A stretch of DNA of 6,430 nucleotides from Pseudomonadota bacterium (lineage in GTDB: Bacteria > Pseudomonadota > Gammaproteobacteria > Burkholderiales > Burkholderiaceae_C). Shown in pieces: positions 1 to 5,721 of this stretch (the stretch's first letter is position 1; every line of letters begins with the position of its first letter). The notes beneath the pieces are model-generated. The model searched no databases. It was given only the letters and a program-made list of their open reading frames with translations, and was not told the DNA's origin. Both the position numbers and the translations under genes were made by a program. The DNA lies in the NCBI GenBank assembly GCA_030918015.1, contig JAUPTP010000141.1, forward strand, positions 1-6,430. The letters are read 5' to 3'.

Positions 1-984
1 GCACAGGTCGATGCCGACCTTGGTGTCCTTGCTGTCGACGCCGGCCACCGGCTTGGCGGCGATCAGGGTCACGCCGGTGTCGACATAGCCGCTGACCTTC
101 TTGCCGGTCTTGGCGTACTCGACGCCGGCGGCCACGCCCATGGCGGCCATCTTCAGCGGGTACTGCTGCGAGGTCGCGGCGATCTTGCCGCCGGCCACAT
201 CCTTGACGCCGTCGCAGCCGCCGTCGACCGACACGATCACCACGTCCTTTTCCTTGCCGGCGGCCTTCAGCGCGTTGTAGGCGCCCGCGGCGGCCGGCTC
301 GTTGATCGTGTAGACCAGGTTGATGTTCGGGTTCTTCTGGAGGCAGTTCTCCATGCCGGTCTGGCCCTTGGCGCGGTCGCCGAAGGAGTCGGCCATGCAG
401 ACCACCTCGGCCGGCTTGGCCAGCTCGTTGTTCTTGGCGTCGAGCGACTGCAGACCATAGCCCTGCAGGAAGCCGTTGTGGCGCTGTGCGCCCACCGGAT
501 GGCCGGGGAACAGGTCCAGCGTGGCGATGACCGGGGCCTTGCCGCCCAGGGCGACCTTGGCGTACTGGCCGATCAGCACACCGGCCTTGTAGTTGTCGGT
601 GGCGAACAGCGCGTCGGTGGCGTCGACCGGGTCGGTCGGGCTGTCCAGCGCGATGACCATCACGCCCTTGTCGCGCGCCTTCTTGATGGCCGGGATGATG
701 GCCTTGGAGTCGCTCGGGGTGATCAGGATGGTCTTGGCGCCGGCGGCGATCATGTTCTCCATCGCGGTGACCTGGCCGGCGTTGTCGCCGTCGGCCTTGC
801 CCGCGCCGCTCAGCAGCTTGGCACCGAGCTTCTTCGCCTCGGCCTGGGCGCCTTCCTTCATCTTCACGAAGAAGGGGTTGGTCTCGGTCTTGGTGATCAG
901 ACCGATCACCGGCTCGGCCGCCATCGACGACGAGGCCATGCAGGCCAGAGCGGCGGCGATGCCCAGGGTGGAAAGACGCTTCAT
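1..984 (-). CDS. frcB: Fructose ABC transporter periplasmic substrate-binding protein FrcB (3' end cut by window)
   Basis: Periplasmic sugar-binding protein of an ABC importer (LacI-like periplasmic-binding fold), which would capture fructose and deliver it to a permease/ATPase pair expected just beyond the left edge. The frame is open for 328 codons from 984 to the window edge. Start ATG at 982-984 is preceded by GGAG seven bases upstream. Residues 1-22/23 form a Sec signal peptide (KR, hydrophobic core, SMAA cleavage area); the Cys at 15 is not in a good lipobox. Family landmarks seen: TKTETNPFF (31-39), ALDSPTD (112-118), R168, TINEPAAAGAY (226-236), VSVDGGCDG (251-259), TSQQYP (271-276) and DTGVTLI near the end. 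These match FrcB as I remember it from Sinorhizobium more closely than ribose-binding RbsB. FrcB proteins usually end shortly after a Cys such as the last one seen here, so only a few residues appear to be missing. It diverges from a fructokinase gene, which supports fructose as the substrate. Related sugars such as ribose or mannose cannot be excluded. Confidence 0.9.
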   Translation of the reverse strand, partial: MKRLSTLGIAAALACMASSSMAAEPVIGLITKTETNPFFVKMKEGAQAEAKKLGAKLLSGAGKADGDNAGQVTAMENMIAAGAKTILITPSDSKAIIPAIKKARDKGVMVIALDSPTDPVDATDALFATDNYKAGVLIGQYAKVALGGKAPVIATLDLFPGHPVGAQRHNGFLQGYGLQSLDAKNNELAKPAEVVCMADSFGDRAKGQTGMENCLQKNPNINLVYTINEPAAAGAYNALKAAGKEKDVVIVSVDGGCDGVKDVAGGKIAATSQQYPLKMAAMGVAAGVEYAKTGKKVSGYVDTGVTLIAAKPVAGVDSKDTKVGIDLC

Positions 985-1052
985 GTGTTGTCTCCGTTGC
1001 GGAAGGAACGGCCCGCGCTGCAGGCCCGGTGGTGAGGTGAGGTGTGGGGTGA

Positions 1053-1081
1053 ATTCTTGGCCTTGGGACTAATTAAATCAA
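1053..1081 (-). promoter_or_regulatory. Possible sigma-70 promoter of frcB
   Basis: On the minus strand, TTGATT (1076-1081, 4/6 to the -35 consensus) is followed after 17 bp by AAGAAT (1053-1058, 4/6 to the -10 consensus). The -35 lies inside the left arm of the inverted repeat at 1074-1094, so a protein bound there would block or alter this promoter. Transcription would start near 1046, leaving a leader of about 60 nt before frcB. No equally good promoter was found for the diverging kinase gene. The match is modest and has not been tested. Confidence 0.4.
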
Positions 1082-1094
1082 CCAGCTTGATTTA
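1074..1094. promoter_or_regulatory. Inverted repeat, probable operator between frcB and frcK
   Basis: TAAATCAA (1074-1081) and TTGATTTA (1087-1094) are perfect inverted 8-bp arms separated by CCAGC. Beyond the core there is one mismatch and then one more matching pair. It is an AT-rich island in GC-rich DNA, sits between divergent fructose genes and overlaps the predicted frcB -35. The spaced, AT-rich arms fit a ROK-family repressor site (the FrcR or NagC type) better than a LacI site, which usually has a CG centre. The regulator identity is an inference, because no regulator gene is present in the window. Confidence 0.6.
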
Positions 1095-1203
1095 GTGGTT
1101 TCCCTAGTGTTCCGCGCGATTCGAAGTGAGAGGATCGGCCCCCGTGACGGGTGACGCGGGTCGTTGCCCAGCCCCAACAGGACAACAAACCGGATCTGAC
1201 CCC

Positions 1204-2154
1204 ATGAACCCGAGCCTGCCCATCGTCATCTGTGGCGAATCCCTGCTGGATGTGTTCCAGAACGGCGCGACCCCCAACGGACTGCACCTGGATGCGGTGG
1301 TGGGCGGCTCGCCGCTCAATGTCGCTGCGGGCGTGCAGCGCATGGGCGGCCGCGCGGTCTTCCTGGGTGCGGTCTCGCGCGATTTTCTGGGCGACCGCAT
1401 CCTGGCCAGCATCGAGCAGGAGGGCCTCTCCACCGAGGCGCTGGTGCGCTGCGATGCGCCCACGACGCTCAGCCTGGTCGGCGTGGATGCCGCCGGCGTG
1501 CCCAGCTACCGCTTCTACGGCCATGGCGGCGCCGACCGCCAGCTGCTGCCCGAGCATCTGGCGGCGCTGCCGGCCCAGGTCGCGGCGATCCACTTCGGCT
1601 CCTACGGCTGCGTGGTCGAGCCGATCGGCTCGACGCTGCGCGCGCTGGTCGAGGCGCGCCACCGCGACACGGTCATTTCCTTCGACCCGAACGTGCGCCT
1701 GAATGTCGAGCCTTCGCTGGCGGTCTGGCGCGAGCACATCGAATGGATGGCCGCGCGCACCCATCTGCTCAAGCTCAGCGACGAGGACTTCGAGCGCCTG
1801 TATCCGGGCGAGGACATCGAGGTGCTGGCCGCGCGCTGGCTGGAGGCCGGCGTGGCGCTGGTCATGATGACCCGGGGCGGCGAGGGCGCCTTCGCCTGGA
1901 CGAAGGCCGGGCGGGTCCAGGTCGCCGCACCGAAGGTCACGGTGCAGGACACCGTCGGCGCCGGCGACACCTTCCAGGCCGCGACGCTGATCGCGCTGGC
2001 CGAGATCGGGCGGCTGTCGCCGCAGGCGCTGGCGGGCATCTCGCTCGACGAGGTCACGCGCGTGGCCGACTTCGCTGCGCGCGCCGCAGCGATCACCTGC
2101 ACCCGTCGCGGCCCCGACCTGCCGCGCCGCGCCGAGCTGCGCACCAACATCTGA
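1204..2154 (+). CDS. frcK: Fructokinase, PfkB (ribokinase-like) family
   Basis: Cytoplasmic sugar kinase of 316 residues, a normal length for the family. It should phosphorylate fructose with ATP to fructose 6-phosphate, feeding sugar imported by the divergent FrcB transporter into glycolysis. Motifs seen: the N-terminal ICGESLLD strand (9-16), the sugar-binding GGSPLNVA signature (34-41), DPNVR (161-165), KLSDED (190-195), TRGGEGA (223-229) and the C-terminal PfkB signature DTVGAGDTFQAA (249-260) with the anion-hole GAGD and catalytic base Asp255. The C-terminal TRRGPDLP matches the usual fructokinase ending. I chose ATG 1204 because the protein then begins at the family's normal N-terminus. 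An in-frame ATG at 1126 would add 26 low-complexity residues unlike the family. The ribosome-binding site is weak (GGA nine bases upstream). Other PfkB kinases, such as 2-keto-3-deoxygluconate kinase, are possible, but the neighbour favours fructose. tRNA-Pro follows 26 bp after the stop with no visible terminator. Confidence 0.9.
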   Translation: MNPSLPIVICGESLLDVFQNGATPNGLHLDAVVGGSPLNVAAGVQRMGGRAVFLGAVSRDFLGDRILASIEQEGLSTEALVRCDAPTTLSLVGVDAAGVPSYRFYGHGGADRQLLPEHLAALPAQVAAIHFGSYGCVVEPIGSTLRALVEARHRDTVISFDPNVRLNVEPSLAVWREHIEWMAARTHLLKLSDEDFERLYPGEDIEVLAARWLEAGVALVMMTRGGEGAFAWTKAGRVQVAAPKVTVQDTVGAGDTFQAATLIALAEIGRLSPQALAGISLDEVTRVADFAARAAAITCTRRGPDLPRRAELRTNI

Positions 2155-2159
2155 GAATT

Positions 2160-2168
2160 TGCTACAAT
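2160..2168 (+). promoter_or_regulatory. Extended -10 promoter of tRNA-Pro
   Basis: TGC followed by TACAAT (2163-2168, 5/6 to TATAAT) forms an extended -10 element ending 12 bases before the mature tRNA. No good -35 is visible about 17 bp upstream, in the end of frcK, which is tolerable for an extended -10 promoter. The tRNA-Arg gene in this window has the same arrangement. Confidence 0.6.
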
Positions 2169-2180
2169 CGCAGTCTTCGT

Positions 2181-2257
2181 CGGGGTGTAGCGCAGTCTGG
2201 TAGCGCATCTGCTTTGGGAGCAGAGGGTCGTGAGTTCGAATCCCACCACCCCGACCA
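2181..2257 (+). tRNA. tRNA-Pro, anticodon TGG
   Basis: 77-nt cloverleaf with encoded CCA (2255-2257). The acceptor arms CGGGGTG (2181-2187) and CACCCCG (2247-2253) pair perfectly, with A as discriminator. The anticodon stem TCTGC/GCAGA encloses the loop TTTGGGA, which gives anticodon TGG and reads CCA and other proline codons. The T arm carries TTCGAAT. In the T stem, GTGAG faces CCCAC, leaving an A-C mismatch at the fourth pair. It lies just downstream of frcK and converges on the chemotaxis receptor gene, whose stop is 15 bp beyond the CCA. Confidence 0.97.
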
Positions 2258-2272
2258 CCCCTCTCTTGCCGT

Positions 2273-3823
2273 TCAGGCTGCCGTCCGGAACGAGCCCATC
2301 GTCTTCAGCAATCCTCCCGCCTGCTCGCTCATGTCCTTGGCGGCGGCGGCGCTCTGCTCGACCAGCGCGGCGTTCTGCTGGGTGCTGCGGTCCATCTGGG
2401 AGATGGCCTCGCCGACCTGCTCGATGGCCGCGCTCTGATCCTGGCTGGCTTCGCTGATGTCGGACACGATGGTGCTGACGCGCTCGATCGAGCGCACGAT
2501 CTCCTCCATCGTCGTGCCGGCGCGGCCCACCAGGGCCGAGCCCTGCTCGACGCGGCCGACGCTCGTGGAGATCAGCGCCTTGATCTCGCGAGCCGCCTCG
2601 GCGGAGCGCTGCGCCAGGCTGCGCACCTCGCTGGCCACCACGGCGAAGCCGCGGCCTTGCTCGCCGGCCCGCGCGGCCTCCACCGCGGCGTTGAGCGCCA
2701 GGATGTTGGTCTGGAAGGCGATCGAGTCGATCACGCCGATGATGTCACCGATCTTGCGTGACGATTCGCTGATGCCGTCCATCGTCTGAACCACGTCACG
2801 CATCAGTGCGCCGCCACCGCTGGCGACCTGCACGGCGTCGTGCGCCAGCCGGGTGGCTTCCTGGGCATGGCTGGCGTTGGCTCGCACCGTGTTGTTGAGC
2901 TCGTCCATCGTCGCGGCGGTCTGCTGCAGGGCGCTGGCCTGTTCTTCCGTGCGCGAGGACAGGTCGTTGTTGCCCTCGGCGATCTGCGTGCTGGCCTGGG
3001 CCACCGTCTCGGCGCTGCCGCGCACGTCGGCGACGATCTGGGTCAGCGAGCCCTGCATCTCGGCCAGGGCCTGCAGCAGCGGGGAGAACTCGTCGCGCCT
3101 GTGGTCGGTGATGGTCGTGGCCAGGTCGCCGTCGCGCACCCGCTGGGCGATCGCCGTGCTTTCGCCGACCCGACGCCGCAGGGTGCGCCCGAGATGCAGC
3201 GTGTTCCAGACCAGCCCGGTGGCCAGAGCGCCCAGCACGGTCAGCAGCACGCTCAGGGCCTGGTTGACCGACTGGTTGATGTCCTCGATCTCCCGCTGCA
3301 GCGAGGCTTCCTGATAGCCGACGTTGTCGCGCAGCGCCGTCAGCAAGGCATTGCGTGCCGGAACGGTCTTGTCGACCAGGTAGGCGAAGGCCTCGTCGCG
3401 GCGCCCTTGCTTGACCAGCTCCAGATTGGCCTCGCCGTGCTGCCAGAAGGTTTTCATCAGGTCTGGAATGACCGCAAATCGCTGCTGCCCCTGCTCGGAG
3501 AACAGCTTGGACTGGTAGCTGGCCGTGGCCTGCTCGATCAGCTGATGGCGCTTCAGGATCTCGTCGACCGCGCCCTGCCGCTCCTCGAGGGTGCGGGCGA
3601 GCATGCCGTGACGCAGCTGCAGCGAGGTCTGGGTCACATAGAGCTCGATCTGCGCGATCTCGCTCAGCTGTGCCGTTCGCACTGATTCGGTGCGACGAGC
3701 GATCTCGTTGGCATGTCCGAGCTTCCACAGAGAGAAGCCGGCGGTTCCCGCCATCAGGGCGAGCATCAGCGCGGAGGAGGCGAGCTGGCGGCGGGTCACG
3801 CCGGGATCGGTCCAGAGGGTCAT
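2273..3823 (-). CDS. Methyl-accepting chemotaxis protein (4HB-type sensor, HAMP, MCP signal domain)
   Basis: Inner-membrane chemoreceptor of 516 residues that would control CheA/CheW and hence flagellar rotation. Order of parts: a short cytoplasmic N-terminus, TM1 (about 12-33), a periplasmic helical domain (about 35-188) of four-helix-bundle size, TM2 (about 189-208), HAMP (about 210-262), a methylation helix around [18 protein letters not shown] (292-309), and the highly conserved signalling hairpin around residues 366-406 with [20 protein letters not shown] and [17 protein letters not shown]. The second methylation helix lies near 485-500. The C-terminus ends FRTAA, without the NWETF-type pentapeptide that tethers CheR and CheB in some receptors. 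ATG at 3821-3823 is supported by AGGA five bases upstream. The ligand cannot be read from the sequence. It stands alone between two tRNA genes with no che or flagellar neighbours, as is common for dispersed receptors. Confidence 0.95.
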   Translation of the reverse strand: MTLWTDPGVTRRQLASSALMLALMAGTAGFSLWKLGHANEIARRTESVRTAQLSEIAQIELYVTQTSLQLRHGMLARTLEERQGAVDEILKRHQLIEQATASYQSKLFSEQGQQRFAVIPDLMKTFWQHGEANLELVKQGRRDEAFAYLVDKTVPARNALLTALRDNVGYQEASLQREIEDINQSVNQALSVLLTVLGALATGLVWNTLHLGRTLRRRVGESTAIAQRVRDGDLATTITDHRRDEFSPLLQALAEMQGSLTQIVADVRGSAETVAQASTQIAEGNNDLSSRTEEQASALQQTAATMDELNNTVRANASHAQEATRLAHDAVQVASGGGALMRDVVQTMDGISESSRKIGDIIGVIDSIAFQTNILALNAAVEAARAGEQGRGFAVVASEVRSLAQRSAEAAREIKALISTSVGRVEQGSALVGRAGTTMEEIVRSIERVSTIVSDISEASQDQSAAIEQVGEAISQMDRSTQQNAALVEQSAAAAKDMSEQAGGLLKTMGSFRTAA

Positions 3824-3867
3824 GAGCGTCCTGCCTGGGTCGGAGGTGCTGGAACTGAGGTTCTCCG

Positions 3868-3894
3868 ATATCGGCCGCCGCCGGTTCCTCTGAA
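3868..3894 (-). promoter_or_regulatory. Possible flagellar sigma-28 promoter of the chemoreceptor gene
   Basis: On the minus strand, GCCGATAT (3868-3875) matches 7/8 of the FliA -10 consensus GCCGATAA. The element 11 bp upstream (TTCAGAGG) matches the -35 TAAAGTTT poorly (3/8). The predicted start would give a leader of roughly 37 nt before the ATG, which is a sensible distance. The -10 also sits within the 10-bp palindrome CCGATATCGG, so its resemblance could be chance. Sigma-28 control is common for chemoreceptors. Confidence 0.3.
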
Positions 3895-3900
3895 CCCGGA

Positions 3901-3909
3901 TGCTATGAT
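3901..3909 (+). promoter_or_regulatory. Extended -10 promoter of tRNA-Arg
   Basis: TGC plus TATGAT (3904-3909, 5/6 to TATAAT) forms an extended -10 element 11 bases before the mature tRNA. No strong -35 is visible. The GC-rich bases between the -10 and the tRNA (cgggggc) resemble the discriminator of stringently controlled stable-RNA promoters, which is an inference. Confidence 0.6.
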
Positions 3910-3920
3910 CGGGGGCTCTT

Positions 3921-3997
3921 CTGCCCGTAGCTCAACTGGATAGAGCAGCTGCCTTCTAAGCAGCAGGTCGGGGGTTCGAGTCCCTCCGGGCAGGCCA
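3921..3997 (+). tRNA. tRNA-Arg, anticodon TCT
   Basis: 77-nt cloverleaf ending in an encoded CCA (3995-3997). The acceptor strands CTGCCCG (3921-3927) and CGGGCAG (3987-3993) pair perfectly, with discriminator G. The D arm is AGCTCAACTGGATAGAGCA-like. The anticodon stem GCTGC/GCAGC encloses CTTCTAA, giving anticodon TCT, which reads the rare arginine codon AGA. The T stem GGGGG/CCCTC with TTCGAGT is intact, with one G-T wobble. It is the counterpart of E. coli argU. It diverges from the chemoreceptor gene and converges on the TauE/SafE permease gene. Confidence 0.97.
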
Positions 3998-4001
3998 AGG
4001 C

Positions 4002-4015
4002 GGCCGATCGCGGCC
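4002..4015 (+). terminator. Weak hairpin downstream of tRNA-Arg
   Basis: GGCCG (4002-4006), loop ATCG, then CGGCC (4011-4015) form a perfect 5-bp stem starting five bases after the tRNA CCA. No T-tract follows, so it is not a standard intrinsic terminator. It may end the tRNA transcript inefficiently, block 3' trimming, or mean nothing. Confidence 0.25.
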
Positions 4016-4064
4016 AGTCACGACCCCGCTTTGCAGCGCAGCGGCAACAGGCGGTTCTCTCGGG

Positions 4065-4838
4065 TCAACGACTGCGTGCCAGGAAGACCGCTGTCATGGC
4101 CAGGCCGGTCACCACCACGCCGGTGCGCACCCAGACCACCGGCAGTCGGCGGGCCAGACGGGCGCCAGCGAAGCCGCCGATCGTGGCCGCCACCATCATC
4201 ACGCCGGCCTGGGGCCAGGCGATCGCGCCGGCCCAGGCGAAGGCGATCACCGACAGCAGCGACAGCACCAGCGAGTTCAGGTTCTTCAGCGCATTGGCCG
4301 CATGCAGGCTGGGCTCGCCCGTCAGCGTGTAGAGCGCCATCAGCAAGATGCCCAGGCCGCCGTTGAAATAGCCGCCGTAGAGTGCCACCGCGAACAGGCC
4401 CAGCCGCTGCGGCCAGGGTGAGGTTCGGGGGCTTGCCTGCCGGGCGGCCACCACCCGGGGGCCGAGCGCGAACAGCACGGTGGCGAACAGCAGCAGCCAC
4501 GGGACCGCCGCGGAGAACAGCCGCGCCGGGGTGACCAGCAGCAGGCCCGCACCCGCCAGCCCGCCCAGGGCGCAGATCAGCGCTTCGGCGCGGCGGCGCG
4601 AGGCGGGCAGCTCTGCCAGCTCCTGCCGAAAGCCCAGCGTGCTGCCGAGGTAGCCCGGGCTGACCGCGATGGCGCTGGTCGCGTTGGCCACGATCGGCGG
4701 CAGTCCGGTCCAGACCAGCGCGGGAAAGGTGAGGAAGCTGCCGCCCCCGGCGATCGCGTTGAGCGCGCCGGCGCCCAGCGCGGAGGCGGCCAGCAGCAGC
4801 AGGTGGGGCAGGGTGAGGGGCAGATCGTTCGCGAGCAT
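4065..4838 (-). CDS. TauE/SafE-family membrane permease (UPF0721)
   Basis: Integral inner-membrane protein of 257 residues with about eight hydrophobic segments (roughly 10-30, 35-57, 86-104, 109-130, 145-170, 187-207, 210-226, 235-253). The two halves carry the internally repeated family motifs: LNAIAGGGSFLTFPAL (26-41) in the first and YGGYFNGGLGILLM (154-167) in the second. Members export or import small organic or inorganic sulfur anions such as sulfite, sulfoacetate or taurine products. The substrate of this one cannot be deduced, and no sulfur-metabolism genes are nearby. ATG 4836-4838 is the natural start for the first helix, but it has no clear Shine-Dalgarno sequence. The gene begins 36 bp after the hemerythrin stop on the same strand with no terminator between, so the two are probably co-transcribed from the hemerythrin promoter. 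Confidence 0.88.
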   Translation of the reverse strand: MLANDLPLTLPHLLLLAASALGAGALNAIAGGGSFLTFPALVWTGLPPIVANATSAIAVSPGYLGSTLGFRQELAELPASRRRAEALICALGGLAGAGLLLVTPARLFSAAVPWLLLFATVLFALGPRVVAARQASPRTSPWPQRLGLFAVALYGGYFNGGLGILLMALYTLTGEPSLHAANALKNLNSLVLSLLSVIAFAWAGAIAWPQAGVMMVAATIGGFAGARLARRLPVVWVRTGVVVTGLAMTAVFLARSR

Positions 4839-4874
4839 GCGTGCAGTGTCGCAGCCCCGGCCTGCCCGGAGCTT

Positions 4875-5417
4875 TCAGCGCTGGGCGCGACGGGCGCGGG
4901 CCGCCCCCGCGTCCGGGCGCAGGCTCATCAGGCGGCGGGCCTCGGGGTAGATCAGCGATTCCTCGAGGTCGATGTGGTCCTTGTACAGCTCGGCGAAGAT
5001 GGCCGAGCCCATGCGCAGCGCATCAAGGTCGTACCAGCTGTAGCCCTGCGCGACCGCATCGACCTGGGCCGAGAGCTCGAGCCAGTCTTCCTCCAGCCAG
5101 CCGTGATCCTGCTGCAGGCGCTGGATGTGCTGCACGAGTTCCGCATCGCCGCTGGCAAGCAGGCCGGGGAAGACCAGGCGCTCTTCCTCGGCATGGTGCG
5201 CGCGCGCGGTCTGGCTGAAGAAGCGCACGATGTCGGAGGCCAGGCGGCGTGCGACCGGGTCGACGCCATGGTCTTCGAGCCGCTCGACCAGCTTCTGCAG
5301 GTCGCCCAGCGTGACCAGCACCTCGCGGTGGCAGGCATCAAGGGCTTCGAAATCCTGCTCGAGAGGGCGCGGCACGGGGGCAACGGTCTCGACGGGAACG
5401 GACGCAAGCATGCTCAT
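4875..5417 (-). CDS. Hemerythrin HHE-domain protein
   Basis: Soluble cytoplasmic protein of 180 residues, predicted to fold as a four-helix bundle holding a non-heme diiron site that binds O2 or NO. Likely ligands in order: His30 (DACHREV), the H74-H75-AEEE region (H75 and E79 form HxxxE, followed by LVFP), His105 (QQDHGWLEE), and H148/E152 (YKDHIDLEESLIYPEA). This His, HxxxE, His, HxxxE pattern is diagnostic of the family and is complete. ATG 5415-5417 was chosen because AGGAG lies six bases upstream and the protein then starts just before the domain. The frame stays open to 5735, but that extension is not protein-like. Possible roles are oxygen sensing or storage, NO scavenging, or iron-sulfur repair as in YtfE/RIC, though the short N-terminus lacks a ScdA-type domain. 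The C-terminus (AARARRAQR) is basic. An FNR/Dnr-like box upstream suggests induction by low oxygen or NO. It heads a probable two-gene operon with the TauE/SafE permease. Confidence 0.92.
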   Translation of the reverse strand: MSMLASVPVETVAPVPRPLEQDFEALDACHREVLVTLGDLQKLVERLEDHGVDPVARRLASDIVRFFSQTARAHHAEEERLVFPGLLASGDAELVQHIQRLQQDHGWLEEDWLELSAQVDAVAQGYSWYDLDALRMGSAIFAELYKDHIDLEESLIYPEARRLMSLRPDAGAARARRAQR

Positions 5418-5423
5418 GATCGA

Positions 5424-5428
5424 CTCCT
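5424..5428 (-). promoter_or_regulatory. Ribosome-binding site fixing the hemerythrin start
   Basis: On the minus strand AGGAG sits six bases before ATG 5415-5417. It decides the start against the much longer open frame that runs upstream to 5735. Confidence 0.85.
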
Positions 5429-5462
5429 GAGGGGGTGAGCGCCGGTGCAGCGCGATGAGTCC

Positions 5463-5503
5463 ATTCTTGATGCCCGGTGGCCGGCCGGGTTGAGCGAGGT
5501 CAA
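5463..5503 (-). promoter_or_regulatory. Predicted class II FNR/Dnr-type promoter of the hemerythrin operon
   Basis: On the minus strand, TTGACCTCGCTCAA (5490-5503) matches the FNR/Anr/Dnr box TTGAT-N4-ATCAA at 8/10 positions with both outer TTGA/TCAA blocks intact. AAGAAT (5463-5468, 4/6 to the -10 consensus) follows 21 bp later. A start near 5455-5456 would put the box centre at about -41, the position used by class II CRP/FNR activators, with no need for a -35. The leader would be about 38 nt and contain the AGGAG site. Which CRP/FNR-family protein binds cannot be told. Confidence 0.5.
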
Positions 5504-5518
5504 GCGCCAGCGCGGTCT

Positions 5519-5543
5519 CCCCCGATTCTTCGGGGGGGGGGGG
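5519..5543. repeat. 12-G homopolymer adjoining a GC hairpin
   Basis: CCCCCGA (5519-5525), loop TTCT and TCGGGGG (5530-5536) form a perfect 7-bp stem. The G run continues for 12 bases in all (5532-5543). Runs of this length are prone to slippage in replication and to miscounting in sequencing. It lies upstream of the predicted hemerythrin -10, between the two FNR-like boxes, so length changes would alter the distance between those boxes but no reading frame. Confidence 0.7.
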
Positions 5544-5558
5544 CATCGCATCGCCTTC

Positions 5559-5572
5559 CTGACCCGGATCAA
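5559..5572. promoter_or_regulatory. Second FNR/Dnr-like box
   Basis: CTGACCCGGATCAA, read on the minus strand as TTGATCCGGGTCAG, matches TTGAT-N4-ATCAA at 8/10 with one perfect half-site. Its centre is 69 bp from the first box, about -110 from the predicted hemerythrin start. It could be an auxiliary site or serve the aceA side. Single sites at this match level also occur by chance. Confidence 0.35.
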
Positions 5573-5602
5573 GCCTCGGAGCCCGCCCGATCCGGGCTGA
5601 TT

Positions 5603-5700
5603 TTTCATGCTGGCGAAGATGCTTCCACGATGTGGAAAAAGACGCTGCTGCGCTGCACAAAAATTTTCCATGGTGAGAAAGATGATTTCTTGATGTGGAA
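5603..5700. repeat. Array of TTCCAC/GTGGAA palindrome-like elements upstream of aceA
   Basis: The best unit is TTCCACGATGTGGAA (5623-5637), a perfect 6-3-6 inverted repeat. Related 15-mers are TTCCATGGTGAGAAA (5666-5680, 11/15 identical) and TTTCTTGATGTGGAA (5686-5700, 12/15), with a weak fourth, TTTCATGCTGGCGAA (5603-5617, 10/15). The 9-mer GATGTGGAA recurs exactly 63 bp apart (5629 and 5692). Start-to-start spacings are 20, 43 and 20 bp, close to two, four and two helical turns. The last unit is centred about -67 from the predicted aceA start, a usual place for an activator such as a LysR-type protein. The binding protein is unknown. Confidence 0.5.
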
Positions 5701-5721
5701 TATGCTGCGTAAGTTGTTGAT

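Noticed and set aside
478..1072. Plus-strand open frames antisense to frcB
   Set aside because: They are shadows of frcB, whose signal peptide, motifs and ribosome-binding site are clear.
1126..1203. N-terminal extension of the fructokinase from ATG 1126
   Set aside because: It adds 26 residues with no family similarity. ATG 1204 places the family's beta-strand at the usual distance from the N-terminus.
1602..2258. Minus-strand open frame beginning MVGVVGFELTTLCSQ, antisense to tRNA-Pro and frcK
   Set aside because: The start is simply the antisense translation of the tRNA-Pro gene, a classic false annotation, and the rest shadows the kinase.
2258..2272. Terminator between tRNA-Pro and the chemoreceptor gene
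   Set aside because: Only 15 bp separate them, and there is no inverted repeat or T-tract on either strand.
2796..3728. Long minus-strand frame overlapping the chemoreceptor in another phase (310 residues)
   Set aside because: It is Arg/Ala/Gly-rich shadow sequence typical of high-GC DNA. The chemoreceptor frame has full domain motifs.
2235..3997. Integrated element bounded by the two tRNA genes
   Set aside because: No duplicated tRNA 3' end, integrase or change in base composition was seen. The chemoreceptor gene has codon use like its neighbours.
5479..5486. GGCCGGCC palindrome and surrounding CCCGG/CCGGG stem as a terminator
   Set aside because: It has no T-tract on either strand and lies between the predicted -10 and FNR-like box. 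Short GC palindromes are expected in such GC-rich DNA.
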